64,000 nt of DNA from Zhengella sp020637775 (GTDB lineage: Bacteria > Pseudomonadota > Alphaproteobacteria > Rhizobiales > Rhizobiaceae), in the NCBI RefSeq assembly GCF_041397485.1, contig NZ_JAWKWO010000001.1, positions 558,001-622,000 on the forward strand, in the 5' to 3' direction. The translations under genes were made by a program, and so were the position numbers. Of this stretch, positions 19,223 through 27,656 are shown piece by piece. The notes below the pieces were generated by a model. That model did no database searches. It saw nothing but the letters and a program-made list of their open reading frames with translations, and was not told where the DNA came from. Within the stretch, counting starts at the first letter, position 1. Each line of letters starts with the position of its first letter.

Positions 19223-22200
19223 TCATGATGTTGAAACAAGGTTCTTCAGGTTGAAGACAGCATCTGCCGGCAATCCGTGACCGGCCGCCCCCCCGGCCTG
19301 ACGGACTGTCAGCCGGATATCGGCGATATCGACATCGCGCGCCGCGGCGACGGCTTCGGCGGGCCAGAGGAAGACGGGTTCGGCGACCTCGGCTTCGGCC
19401 AGCATGACACCGGAGGCGTTGCGCATGACCCGGACGGCATAGGATTCCCGCTCTTCACCCAGCGGCACCTCATCCCATCCATCGGCGCGAATCCGTGACC
19501 GCCGGATCCAGGAAAAGCGGACTGCGCCTCCTGTCGCGCGGGCGGCGCGCAGGTGGACCGGACTCAAGGGCGTGAGTGCGCGCAAACCACCCTTCGCCCT
19601 GATGACCGCCGCCTCATCGCCCGTGACGAACGGGGCGAGCGGCCGGGCGCGCCAGGACAGGTCGAGCCCCGATTCGCTTGCGCGCAGGCCGGCAGGCTTC
19701 ACCGCAGCGTCGAGCAGGACGACCGTTGTCCCGGCGGGCGCGCCGCTCATCAGGTCTTCGGTTCCCGCCTGGCCGCGCAACAGGCAGGACAAGCGCCAGA
19801 CCGAGGGGCGGACTTCCTCGGCCTTCTGGAATTGCAGGATCTCCCAGCCTTCCGTGCCCACCTGCACCGCAGCGGCATTGGCGCCGGAAAAAAGCTGGAG
19901 ATCGGAAACCGATTCCAGCTCGGCGTCGGGAAAGGCGACCTCGATCGAGGCGCCGCGCTCGCGCAATGCGCCCAGGCCCGGCGGCAAGTCAGTGACAAGC
20001 ATGCCGATGGCAGCAGGACGATCCAGTGTCGCCCGCAAGGCATAACCGGAGGATTCGGGCGAGGCCTCAAGCAGATGCGTGCGCCATGGCCTTGACCAGA
20101 CAGCGGCACAGAAGGCCTCGCTCACGTCGGCGAACGCCTCGGTCATCGGCAGGTCCATCAGTACCGCGTCCGGCACGGCAAGCGCGGCTACCCGGCTTGA
20201 AACCGGCGCACCGGTTCCGGCGATGTCGGGCTCGGGCGGCAATGGCACCACCCGGCGCGCCCGGACCATGTCCGTCAGCCCTTCCTCGACTTCCGTGACC
20301 AGAAACATCCGGCCGGGCTTGTCCGGAAAGACCAGGCGCTGGCCGACTTCGACGCCGCTGGCCGGCGGGAGTGAAAACCGCCGGTCCTCACGGGCGTTGC
20401 GGATGCGGGCAAGCCAGCCGGCAGCCAGTGACCTTGCCATCCCTTCATGCAGGATGCCGGGATAGGAAAGGCTGGCTTCCGCACTGCCGTCCGCTTGCGC
20501 GGCGACGCGGGTGACGGCACCTTCATAGTTCCTGAACGGATCCCTGCACGCCAGCACCGCCACATCGGGAATGTCACCGCTGGCAGCCCGCTCGGTCTCC
20601 ATCGCCGCATCCCGGCCAGCCTCGATCACATCCGCGATCCCGCGCGGGGCGGCCGCGCGGTCCTGGCTTGCAAAGACGAGGTGGCCGTCGCGCTCATGCA
20701 CGGACAGGCCATGGATCATGACCAGCGGTTCCAGCGTTTCCCGCGCGCTGGCGGCGCTGTCGATCACGATGCCGCAGGCCATGGCATCCACCGCCTCGAC
20801 ATCGGCGGCGGGCAGGCCGTGGCGGGCGAGGACCGCGTTGATGACATCGCCGATCCAGACTGCCTCCAGCCGGCCGTTCAGCCAGTGCCCGCGCGACCAG
20901 TTGCCGCCATCGGCCCAGGTTTCGCCGTCGCGGGGAAAGGCGGGGAACGGGCGCGTGTCCCAGGCCCAGCAATAGAGCCTGCCGGTGTCGACCATCGGCA
21001 ACCCGTTCAGCGGCGAAGGCGGATTGGCCTGCCCGCCGCTGTTCCAGTGGGCAAAATGGGCTTGCAGGAAGCGGCGCTGGACGAGGTCGTCGCGTCCGCC
21101 GGACGAGAAATGGGGCACGAAGCTTTCAGACGATTTTGGATCGAGAAACACATTCGGCTGGTTTCCACCCTTGTCGATGGCAGGACAGCCGATTTCGGTG
21201 AACCAGATGGGCTTCGCACCGGGGATCCACGGGCTTTGGACAGACGTTTCCGCGCCGCCGCGCCGCTCCACATGGGCGTTCAGCCACCAGCCTGCCAGGT
21301 CCTTGTAGCGGTAGACCCAGGGCTTGCCGTGGGCGCCATCGGTGATTTGCGTGCGTTCGCGGAGGGCGCGGGCGGCGGCGCCGGCATAATACCAGTCATG
21401 GCCTTCGCCACCGGCAATGGCCCTGCGCATGGCTTCGCCGTCCTGCGCCGATTGCGCGGCATCGGGATTGCCACCCTCCAGATCGTTGTCGCGCCAGTCC
21501 GACAGGGGCATGTAATTGTCGATGCCGACCGCATTGACGGCTTCGTCCATCCACAGGTCGTCGAGGTGCCAATAGACATTGCCGGAGCCGTCAGCCGGCT
21601 GGTGACCGAAATATTCCGACCAGTCCGCCCCGTAGGTGATCGTGGTTTGCGCACCCAGGATTGTCCGCGCCTCGCGGGCGAGTTCGCGAAGGCCATGAAC
21701 GAAGGGGAAGACGTCGCTGTCATCGCGCAAAGACGTCAGGCCGCGCAGTTCCGATCCCAGCAGAAAGGCATCCACGCCGCCTGCCTGCGCGCAAAGCCGG
21801 GCATAGTGAAGGATCATGCGGCGGTAGCCCGCGCCATTGGCGGCGCTGGACCAGTCCGGCGCACCCGCCAGGCGTATTGCGCCCGGACCATCCTCCCGGC
21901 CAAGGAATTCGGCCAGTTCGGCGCGGATAGCGGCGCTGCCGTCGGGCGAATCCGGCTGCCCGGGCGCGTCGGACGCCGTTATGCGGCCGCGCCAGGGATA
22001 GGCGGGCTGTTCGCTGCCGCCCCATGGGTCAGGCAGGCCGTTGCCGGCCGGAATATCCATGAGCAAAAACGGATAGAACGCCACCTTCAGCCCACGCGCA
22101 CCAAGGTCGCGGATGGCCTCGATCACGGTGGCATCCGCCGGTGTGCCCCCATAGGCGGCGCGGCCGTCGACACGGCTGACCTGGCGGGCCTGCAAACGGC

Positions 22201-23110
22201 CAATACCGGCCACCGACCAGGCCAGGCTCGTGCCCGCCAACGCGGTTTCGGTCACGCAGGGTTCGATACGGCAATGGCCGGCGCGCAGATCGCTCGCGAA
22301 CCAGGGCACGACCAGCGCGACATGGCGCAGGTTCGGGCACAGGGCCTGCAATTCGTCCAGCGCGGCGGTAAAATCGCTTTCGCCATGCAGGACATGGCGA
22401 TTGAGCGTTTCGCGCTCGCCGGCGCGGACATCGCGCGTGACAAGCGAAGGTGACAGGCCGTATTCGGTGGCGCCGGGAATGAGCGTGACGGCGCGGATTT
22501 CCTCATGGAAGGTTCCGGCCGGGGCGAGGACCTCGAATTGCAATTGCGGAACGCGGTTGCCGAAGCCGTCAAGGGCCAGCCGTTCAAACACCACATAGGC
22601 GGTGCCGCGATAGGCCGGCGCATTGCCCGTGCCCTGCCTGGCCTCGACCAGCGGATCGGGAAGCTGGTCCTCCGCCCCGGTATAGACGCGCATGTCGACC
22701 CCGGTCAGGTCCAGTTCGCGGCCATCGGCCCAGACGCGGCGCACCCCGGCAACCGGGCCTTCGCACAGCGCAAAGGCGACATTGGCGAAGTAGCTGTATT
22801 CCGTCACCTTCGGCCCGCCTTTCACGCCCTGGCGGCGGGTGGTGCGGGTCTCTTCGAACCGTGTCGCCCAGATCATGGAGCCGGCGATGCGGGCGGCGCC
22901 AAAAACCTGTGGCAGCACGGCGCCCTCCTCCGCCTGGAAAGGCCGCATGCCGGACAGGCGAGGCCCTTCGTAGCGCCGGGTGGACTGGATGACGGCATTG
23001 TCGATGGCGTAACCAGCCATGGCGCCGGCGGCCGAACCAATGGCCGTGCCGACCGGGCCGAGGAAACTGCCGAGAAACGCGCCCGCCGTCTGCAAAAGGA
23101 TGGTGGCCAT
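19223..23110 (-). CDS. GTA megatron tail protein gp15 (host specificity/tail fiber)
   Basis: At 1295 residues this is the largest gene of the GTA cluster and matches GTA gp15, the megatron protein at the tail tip. The N-terminus (about 8-40) is a glycine/alanine-rich hydrophobic stretch (AGAFLGSFLGPVGTAIGSA). The central part contains a GTA TIM-barrel-like glycosidase domain, marked by YGADWSEYFGHQ, WFTEIGCPAIDKGGNQPN and YCWAWDTRPFP. Phage-tail-like domains fill the C-terminal half. RcGTA gp15 is thought to contact the host surface and help penetrate the envelope. The gene follows gp14 after 13 bp and is intact. Confidence 0.93.
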   Translation of the reverse strand: MATILLQTAGAFLGSFLGPVGTAIGSAAGAMAGYAIDNAVIQSTRRYEGPRLSGMRPFQAEEGAVLPQVFGAARIAGSMIWATRFEETRTTRRQGVKGGPKVTEYSYFANVAFALCEGPVAGVRRVWADGRELDLTGVDMRVYTGAEDQLPDPLVEARQGTGNAPAYRGTAYVVFERLALDGFGNRVPQLQFEVLAPAGTFHEEIRAVTLIPGATEYGLSPSLVTRDVRAGERETLNRHVLHGESDFTAALDELQALCPNLRHVALVVPWFASDLRAGHCRIEPCVTETALAGTSLAWSVAGIGRLQARQVSRVDGRAAYGGTPADATVIEAIRDLGARGLKVAFYPFLLMDIPAGNGLPDPWGGSEQPAYPWRGRITASDAPGQPDSPDGSAAIRAELAEFLGREDGPGAIRLAGAPDWSSAANGAGYRRMILHYARLCAQAGGVDAFLLGSELRGLTSLRDDSDVFPFVHGLRELAREARTILGAQTTITYGADWSEYFGHQPADGSGNVYWHLDDLWMDEAVNAVGIDNYMPLSDWRDNDLEGGNPDAAQSAQDGEAMRRAIAGGEGHDWYYAGAAARALRERTQITDGAHGKPWVYRYKDLAGWWLNAHVERRGGAETSVQSPWIPGAKPIWFTEIGCPAIDKGGNQPNVFLDPKSSESFVPHFSSGGRDDLVQRRFLQAHFAHWNSGGQANPPSPLNGLPMVDTGRLYCWAWDTRPFPAFPRDGETWADGGNWSRGHWLNGRLEAVWIGDVINAVLARHGLPAADVEAVDAMACGIVIDSAASARETLEPLVMIHGLSVHERDGHLVFASQDRAAAPRGIADVIEAGRDAAMETERAASGDIPDVAVLACRDPFRNYEGAVTRVAAQADGSAEASLSYPGILHEGMARSLAAGWLARIRNAREDRRFSLPPASGVEVGQRLVFPDKPGRMFLVTEVEEGLTDMVRARRVVPLPPEPDIAGTGAPVSSRVAALAVPDAVLMDLPMTEAFADVSEAFCAAVWSRPWRTHLLEASPESSGYALRATLDRPAAIGMLVTDLPPGLGALRERGASIEVAFPDAELESVSDLQLFSGANAAAVQVGTEGWEILQFQKAEEVRPSVWRLSCLLRGQAGTEDLMSGAPAGTTVVLLDAAVKPAGLRASESGLDLSWRARPLAPFVTGDEAAVIRAKGGLRALTPLSPVHLRAARATGGAVRFSWIRRSRIRADGWDEVPLGEERESYAVRVMRNASGVMLAEAEVAEPVFLWPAEAVAAARDVDIADIRLTVRQAGGAAGHGLPADAVFNLKNLVSTS

Positions 23111-23123
23111 GGTTCAGTGTCCT

Positions 23124-23570
23124 CTACGGATCGGGAAAGGCGAAGGCGACGGCAACGCGCCGCCGCCAGCCGGGAACAAGCGCTGATTCCACGGCGCCGG
23201 CGCCTGAATAGGCGTGAATGAAACGGCCATGCCGCGACAGGATGCCGACATGGCGGGCAGGCAGGCCCGGCCGCCAGCGGAAGACCAGGAGATCGCCGGG
23301 CCTGGCCTCCGGCATCGGGAATCCAGCGCCGCAGAGGGTTCGTGCGGCATCGAGAAGCCGGTCCGACTCCCCGCCTGCCAGCCAGTCGGCACCGTATGGC
23401 CCGGGTTCCGGCGCCGGGTTGCCGTAGACAGCGGCCCAGACACCGCGCACCAGGCCCAGGCAATCACACCCAACGCCCTTGCGTCCGGCCTGGTGGCGAT
23501 AGGGTGTTCCCAGCCAGCTTCTTGCCTCGGCCAGGACACGGAGGCGCAGGCCGTCACCTTGCGCGCTCAC
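23124..23570 (-). CDS. GTA gp14, NlpC/P60 cell-wall peptidase
   Basis: This 148-residue NlpC/P60-type peptidase is the tail-tip enzyme that opens peptidoglycan during GTA DNA delivery. The catalytic cysteine lies in VGCDCLGLV, most likely Cys37 by alignment to the usual DC(S/L)GL pattern, and the histidine lies in ARHVGILSRHG. The start is a GTG overlapping the gp13 stop (GTGA). No good ribosome site is visible, so translation is probably coupled to gp13. Position between the hub protein gp13 and gp15 matches RcGTA order exactly. Confidence 0.92.
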   Translation of the reverse strand: MSAQGDGLRLRVLAEARSWLGTPYRHQAGRKGVGCDCLGLVRGVWAAVYGNPAPEPGPYGADWLAGGESDRLLDAARTLCGAGFPMPEARPGDLLVFRWRPGLPARHVGILSRHGRFIHAYSGAGAVESALVPGWRRRVAVAFAFPDP

Positions 23571-24457
23571 GGCACCACCGGCTTTCCGTCCAGCGGCAGA
23601 TCTTCCGTCACGTAGCCGAATGCGGCATCATTGCCGGGCAGATGCGGAAAACCGCGGAAATTCAGCGCATTGCCAAAGCGGTCACGGCATGTGGCGAATT
23701 GCTTGTCGCAACCGGCGACAAGGCGCACGGAATCGCCGGCTTCGAGTGCCGGTTGCGGCTGATCGGCCAGGACCAGCCTTTCGCCCGCTCCCTCGGCGAG
23801 ATGCGCGCGGATGCGATAGCGGCGTTGCGCGGCAGGCGGTTGCGGATTTGTCTCCAGCCAGCCATTGACGAGCCAGCCGACCGGCCCGGCCGTGGGTTGA
23901 ATGGAAAGGCTTACCGGCGGGACGACCTGCCAGACCGTGACCGTGGCCGTCATGCCTTCGGCAGCGAGATCGATGCCGCAGGCCCGGTCCCCCAGTTCGG
24001 CCGAACAGGCGCGGCGCAAAACACGGCTGCGGGGCTTGTCCAGGCTGGCCGAAAGGCTCTGCAACTCGGCCAGGAACCGCCCGTCGCGGCGCGTCACACG
24101 GCCGATGACAGTGGAGCGCAGAAGGGCCCGCTGGGCCGGTTCGGACCAGTTGACAAGCCAGGTCTCCACCGCCGCGTTGTCATACAACCCGGCCTCGATG
24201 TCCTCTTCCCGGATTTCATCATCCGACAAGGCCCCCTCGATCTCGCTCGCATCGGCGGCGAGGCCGAGGCTCTGGCGCGCCTCCGAGGCGGAGAAGCCGG
24301 TGCGTGGCCGGTGCGCAATTCCGTCGAACACCAGGGCTTCGTCATGATCGGTGAAACCGAGAACGGTTCCATCGGCGCGGCGCACCCGCCAGCACTGGCA
24401 CAGTGTCGTGGCCTCACCGGCCGCGTGGTCGCTCAATGCCTGCGGAAAGCGGGTCAT
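23567..24457 (-). CDS. GTA gp13, tail hub protein (DUF2163)
   Basis: The 296-residue protein carries the DUF2163/phage_BR0599 signature of GTA gp13, for example TLCQCWRVRRADGTVLGFTD near the N-terminus and CSAELGDRACGIDLA near residue 145. The last of these has two cysteines conserved in the family. In the RcGTA particle gp13 forms the hub linking the distal tail protein gp12 to the megatron. It overlaps gp12 by 4 bp (ATGA) and gp14 by 4 bp (GTGA), so all three are translationally coupled. Confidence 0.92.
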   Translation of the reverse strand: MTRFPQALSDHAAGEATTLCQCWRVRRADGTVLGFTDHDEALVFDGIAHRPRTGFSASEARQSLGLAADASEIEGALSDDEIREEDIEAGLYDNAAVETWLVNWSEPAQRALLRSTVIGRVTRRDGRFLAELQSLSASLDKPRSRVLRRACSAELGDRACGIDLAAEGMTATVTVWQVVPPVSLSIQPTAGPVGWLVNGWLETNPQPPAAQRRYRIRAHLAEGAGERLVLADQPQPALEAGDSVRLVAGCDKQFATCRDRFGNALNFRGFPHLPGNDAAFGYVTEDLPLDGKPVVP

Positions 24458-25089
24458 GACAGCACCTCGACAAGGGGAACGGAAGGAAGCTGGCCGGCCT
24501 CGAAGGCCGCCAGGGAAAGGACCAGATGTTCGGTATCGAACCGAACCGGCACATCGAAGGCAAAGCCGGCGGTCACCCGCACACCGTCCGCGGGAGGCTG
24601 GTTCAACATGACAATGCCGGTCAGGGTATCGACGGCAAAGCCGGTCCCGGCGGGAAGCTCGGCACCATCGAGCGCTATGCGAACGGTTGCGGCCACCGGC
24701 TTTGTGACCGTGCGGGCGTAGTCATCCGCGCCTTCGCCGTAGCGCTTGACGAGCTGAAAGGCAGTTGCCACGCCATCGCCCGTTCCGATCCATTGGTCTT
24801 CCGGGCGTGGATCGCGCGCCAGCGGGCAGGACTTCCAGTCGAACGGGTCGCGGAAGCGGAAGGCATGAAGCGAGCCGCGGCGGGCCTCGAAGAAGTCCGC
24901 CAGCGCCTCCAGGTCGGCCAGGCCGCGCAGTCCCGTTCCGGCGTCGTAGCGGCGGCGGGCATGGGCACGGCGCTGGTTGCGCCGCTCCTGACCGCTGGTC
25001 AGGCGCACGATCTCGTTGACACGCTCCGGCCCGCCTGTCGCACCGAAGCCGATGGCGACAGGAAAGCGGACATCGTGAAATGCGTTCAT
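24454..25089 (-). CDS. GTA gp12, distal tail protein (DUF2460)
   Basis: This 211-residue DUF2460 protein begins MNAFHDVRFPVAIGFGATGG and contains ERRNQRRAHARRRYDAGTGL and FRFRDPFDWKS, which are hallmark segments of gp12. It forms the distal end of the tail tube, next to the hub. The ATG at 25089 was chosen because GAGG lies 8 bases upstream, overlapping the gp11 stop at 25100; longer upstream reading is a shadow of gp11. It ends in a 4-bp overlap with gp13. Confidence 0.93.
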   Translation of the reverse strand: MNAFHDVRFPVAIGFGATGGPERVNEIVRLTSGQERRNQRRAHARRRYDAGTGLRGLADLEALADFFEARRGSLHAFRFRDPFDWKSCPLARDPRPEDQWIGTGDGVATAFQLVKRYGEGADDYARTVTKPVAATVRIALDGAELPAGTGFAVDTLTGIVMLNQPPADGVRVTAGFAFDVPVRFDTEHLVLSLAAFEAGQLPSVPLVEVLS

Positions 25090-25099
25090 GGAAAGTGCC

Positions 25100-25666
25100 T
25101 CACAGGTGGCGCGTGCCGCGGCTGACAGCGCGCGCAAGCATCGCGGTCATTTGCGCCTCGGATTTGCGGAAGGACGCGGCATCGGCGGCCTGGACATTGA
25201 AGGTCACGTTTACCGCGCCGCCACCGCCCGGCGCGGCAACGCCGAGGCTGCCATCCGCGCCGCGTTTCAAGGGCAGGATGGCCTCCGCGCCAGCCTCGCC
25301 CATGAGGCCCAGATTGCTGCCCATCGGGAAGAAGGTCGGCGAGGCCACCACCCCGCCGTTGGCAAAGGGCAAGACGCGTCCCGGCACGCCACCATCGGCA
25401 AAGGGCGTGATGCCGCCGGCCAGCGCGCTGAAGGCCGAGGAGATGACGCCCTGCAAGGGCTTCAGACCCTGGTCGAGCGCCATGGAGGCAAGGCTGGTCG
25501 CCACCTGGCGCAGAACGTCATCCAGTTCCTTGCCGGAAACGACCGCGCCTTTCAGCGCGCCCGTCATCTGGCTGCCGAAGCGTTCAGCCAGCTTTTCCAT
25601 GTCCTTGAGTGCCGTTTCCAACGGTGTGGTATCGGCCTCCAGCCGCACTTCGAGTGTCTCCGCCAT
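25100..25666 (-). CDS. GTA gp11, tail tape measure protein
   Basis: The 188-residue protein has the short-tape-measure pattern of GTAs. A helical N-terminal part (TTPLETALKDMEKLAERFGSQM) is followed by a glycine-rich core with repeated FADGGVP, FANGGVV and LMGEAGAEAILPL motifs typical of phage tape measure C-termini. Its small size fits the short tails of GTA particles compared with lambda-like phages. It follows the gp10/gp10.1 chaperone genes, which are expected to fold it before tail assembly. The stop overlaps the gp12 ribosome site. Confidence 0.9.
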   Translation of the reverse strand: MAETLEVRLEADTTPLETALKDMEKLAERFGSQMTGALKGAVVSGKELDDVLRQVATSLASMALDQGLKPLQGVISSAFSALAGGITPFADGGVPGRVLPFANGGVVASPTFFPMGSNLGLMGEAGAEAILPLKRGADGSLGVAAPGGGGAVNVTFNVQAADAASFRKSEAQMTAMLARAVSRGTRHL

Positions 25667-25684
25667 GGCGGGTGGTGTCCTTTC

Positions 25685-25840
25685 TCACGTGTCCGGGAAG
25701 CGGTGCATCAGCGCCTCCAGCCCCGCGCGCGAACAGCCGCCGGGCGTCGCACGCGGCGGCAGGCAGGCAGCCAGTTCAAGCGGGGTCATGGCCCAGAAGG
25801 CGTCAGGCGGCAGCCGCAGCAGGGTCAGGCCGAGACGCAT
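25685..25840 (-). CDS. GTA gp10.1, tail assembly chaperone (Phage_TAC_6-like), possibly expressed as a frameshift extension of gp10
   Basis: This minus-strand reading frame encodes the rcc01693/TAC_6-type protein. From the first ATG (25840) it gives 51 residues, with MRLGLTLLRLPPDAFWAMTP and LELAACLPP. The conserved family motif RPFPWDEAM begins eight codons before that ATG, in a stretch without ATG, GTG or TTG in frame. The open frame runs back into the end of gp10. A weak GGGACGAGG site precedes the ATG. Either translation starts at 25840 and the protein lacks its usual N-terminus, or it is made as a -1 frameshift extension of gp10. The role is chaperoning the tape measure protein during tail assembly. 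Confidence 0.75.
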   Translation of the reverse strand: MRLGLTLLRLPPDAFWAMTPLELAACLPPRATPGGCSRAGLEALMHRFPDT

Positions 25841-25878
25841 CGCCTCGTCCCAGGGGAAGGGCCGTGCCCCCTGCCCTG

Positions 25879-26253
25879 CTACGGCTGATCGGGGTTTGCG
25901 GGCGCGTCGGCAACGGCCGGGCCGGCCGCACCGCCGAACGCGGCAGCCAGCAGATCGGCGGCAAGCCTGGCGTGGCCGGCCACGCCGTTTCCGCCCTGCA
26001 TGGCCGCCACATCCGCATCGGCGACATCATGGCCGCCACCGCGCAGGCCGGCTGCGATGATGCGGATGAGATCGCGCGCGGAGAAGCGGCCTGCGGAAAA
26101 ACGCGCGACCAGCGCCTGCAGGTCTTCCGCCCCATAGGCGTCCTCCAGTTCGGCCAATGCGCCGAGCGTCAGGCGAAGGCGGTAGTCCCGTCCGTCGAGG
26201 CGGGCGGAAACCTCGCCGCGCCGCCGGTTGGCAGGTGTTGCAAGCGGCGCCAT
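25879..26253 (-). CDS. GTA gp10, tail assembly chaperone (TAC_11/DUF3356 type)
   Basis: This is a 124-residue protein with the GTA gp10 core RLRLTLGALAELEDAYG, followed by FSARDLIRIIAAGLRGGGH. It belongs to the small chaperones found between the major tail and tape measure genes of siphophages. The ATG at 26253 shares a base with the gp9 stop (TGATG) and has GAGG 7 bases upstream; a GTG directly before it is an alternative. The C-terminal tail is alanine/proline-rich and ends just after a slippery heptamer, which could extend it into gp10.1. Confidence 0.9.
   Translation of the reverse strand: MAPLATPANRRRGEVSARLDGRDYRLRLTLGALAELEDAYGAEDLQALVARFSAGRFSARDLIRIIAAGLRGGGHDVADADVAAMQGGNGVAGHARLAADLLAAAFGGAAGPAVADAPANPDQP
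25891..25897 (-). other. Candidate -1 ribosomal frameshift site A AAC CCC in gp10
   Basis: Reading on the minus strand in the gp10 frame, the last base of codon 119 and codons 120-121 form A AAC CCC, which fits the X XXY YYZ rule. A -1 slip here leads into the gp10.1 frame, skips the gp10 TAG at 25881-25879, and would give a fusion of about 189 residues. Two alternative stems lie 13-17 bases downstream (AGGGC/GCCCT and CAGGGG/CCCCTG). The spacing is somewhat longer than usual for such elements. This is a prediction from sequence only. Confidence 0.5.
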
Positions 26254-26666
26254 CACGCGGCCTCGAAGGCGAGCGCGCCAGCCGATTCCAGAGCGATCTC
26301 GAAGGTGATCTCGCCATCGTGGCTGCCGGCATATTCCAGCGCGGTGACCTGGAACGGACCGGACACCGTGCCGAAATCGGGTATGGCCAGTTGCCAGGCC
26401 GCCACCGCCCCATCAAAGAAGGCCTGGCGGACAAGGGCATCGGAGGCGGCATCCTTGAAAATGCCGCTTCCGGTGACGGAGGCGCGCCGCACGCCGCTTG
26501 CGCCCAGCAATTCGCGCCAGCGGCCCGCAGATTCGGAATCGGTGACGTCCACCGTCGCCGCATTGAAGGCAATACGGCGGGCCCGCAGGCCCGCCACTGT
26601 CACATACTGGCCTTGTCCGTCGCCATCCAGCTTGACGAGCAGATCCTTGCCCCTTTGAGCACCCAT
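26253..26666 (-). CDS. GTA gp9, major tail tube protein
   Basis: The 137-residue product is a TP901-1-type major tail protein. MGAQRGKDLLVKLD at the N-terminus and VDVTDSESAGRWRELL around 40-55 are typical of GTA gp9. It polymerises into the tail tube. GGAG lies 8 bases before the ATG. It is separated from gp8 by 74 bp, one of the few true gaps in the cluster, in which I see no obvious hairpin. It is followed by the gp10/gp10.1 chaperones, the standard siphophage order. Confidence 0.93.
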   Translation of the reverse strand: MGAQRGKDLLVKLDGDGQGQYVTVAGLRARRIAFNAATVDVTDSESAGRWRELLGASGVRRASVTGSGIFKDAASDALVRQAFFDGAVAAWQLAIPDFGTVSGPFQVTALEYAGSHDGEITFEIALESAGALAFEAA

Positions 26667-26740
26667 TGGAAAAACTCCATGTTTTTTCGGATATAAAGTC
26701 TTGTTTTCCGGTTCCGGGAGGCAGTTGCGTCCGGGCCCGG

Positions 26741-27160
26741 TCAGGCCGCGCCGGCCCTTTCCTCCACAAGTGCGCGATAGCGAAGAAGGCCGTGCTGAAG
26801 CTCCATCTCCACGTCGAAATAGACCTCTGCGAATTCACGGAAGAGGCCGACCAGTCGATGTCCCTCCAGGTCCGGCGAGAAATCCCGCAATGCCTGTTCG
26901 GCGGCCTCGATAATGGCATGGGCCTCGGCCTTGCCGCGGGCGCGCGACCAGACATGCAGCGTGACGAGGTGCTCCGATCCGCTATCGTCACCGGTGGACC
27001 AGTCATAGACGCTGGTCCGTCCGATGGTGATATAGGGGAAGCGGGCACGCTCCGGCGCGAAGTCATAGACACGGGGGCCGCCTGTCAGGCGGGTCACATC
27101 CTCGTTTCCGGTCAGGGCGGCGTGTATCGCCTTCTGCAATTCAGCGGCTGCGCTGGCCAT
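26741..27160 (-). CDS. GTA gp8, tail terminator (DUF3168)
   Basis: This 139-residue DUF3168 protein corresponds to RcGTA gp8, the tail terminator at the head-tail interface. Family features include the VYDFAPERARFPYITIGR segment near residues 31-48 and HLVTLHVWSRARGKAEA near 64-80. The ATG has GGAG 8 bases upstream, and the gene starts within the small gene that precedes it, with a 20-bp overlap. Confidence 0.92.
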   Translation of the reverse strand: MASAAAELQKAIHAALTGNEDVTRLTGGPRVYDFAPERARFPYITIGRTSVYDWSTGDDSGSEHLVTLHVWSRARGKAEAHAIIEAAEQALRDFSPDLEGHRLVGLFREFAEVYFDVEMELQHGLLRYRALVEERAGAA

Positions 27161-27323
27161 TGTCCGGTCTCCGGTTGGGGCGGGTCATGCGCTTCGATAT
27201 GGTTTCGCGTTTGTCCGCCTGCCGCAAAATGCCATTCACATCGCGTTGATCGGCAAGGCGGTGGCGCTGCATCGCGAGCGCGCGCACGAGCCCGTCCGCG
27301 GTCAGTCTGAATGACAGTTTCAA
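27141..27323 (-). CDS. Small unrecognised GTA-cluster protein between gp7 and gp8
   Basis: This 60-codon gene begins with TTG, which overlaps the gp7 stop (TTGA). A GGAGGAG ribosome site lies 7 bases upstream inside the end of gp7. The product starts MKLSFRLTADGLVRALAMQ and is strongly basic toward its C-terminus (SKRMTRPNRRPDNGQRSR); no hydrophobic helix is present. The frame overlaps gp8 by 20 bp. The tight spacing and strong ribosome site suggest a real gene, possibly a minor head-tail joining component or a remnant. RcGTA has no numbered gene here to my knowledge. The C-terminal half may be low-information sequence. Confidence 0.5.
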   Translation of the reverse strand: MKLSFRLTADGLVRALAMQRHRLADQRDVNGILRQADKRETISKRMTRPNRRPDNGQRSR

Positions 27324-27655
27324 AGCTGCTCCTCCCTGGCCAGGCAGACAAGATAGCGCCCGCTTTCGTCGGGATCATGAACCGACAGGATCGCGAAATG
27401 GCGCCCGGCCTTGCGCAGCCGCATCCCTGCCTTCACATCGGCGCGATGGCGGATGGTGATGCGGTGGGTCGTGTCCTCCAGGAACTGGTCGCCTGCAAAA
27501 CGAGGCCCCGCGGCGACAGGTTCGACACGGCCGTAAAAGCTCGCCGTCTCGGTCCATCCCCCGGTCAGGCCGCCCGCGCCGTCCGGTTCCAGGTCGGCCA
27601 CATCCAGGGCCAGGGGCGCGCGAAAGCGCCCCGGATCGATGAAGAAGACCGTCAT
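27320..27655 (-). CDS. GTA gp7, head-tail stopper (head closure) protein
   Basis: This 111-residue protein fits the phage head-closure/head-tail adaptor family. It has a central GWTETASFYGRVEPV segment and a C-terminal DVKAGMRLRKAGRHFAILSV, typical of the SPP1 gp16-like fold. It should seal the filled head and join it to the tail terminator. It starts 1 bp after the gp6 stop (TGACATG) and overlaps the next small gene by 4 bp. Confidence 0.9.
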   Translation of the reverse strand: MTVFFIDPGRFRAPLALDVADLEPDGAGGLTGGWTETASFYGRVEPVAAGPRFAGDQFLEDTTHRITIRHRADVKAGMRLRKAGRHFAILSVHDPDESGRYLVCLAREEQL

Positions 27656-27656
27656 G

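Noticed and set aside
20447..22453. A 668-codon frame antisense to GTA gp15
   Set aside because: The gp15 frame is intact over 1295 codons in its expected position. The antisense frame has no recognisable pattern.
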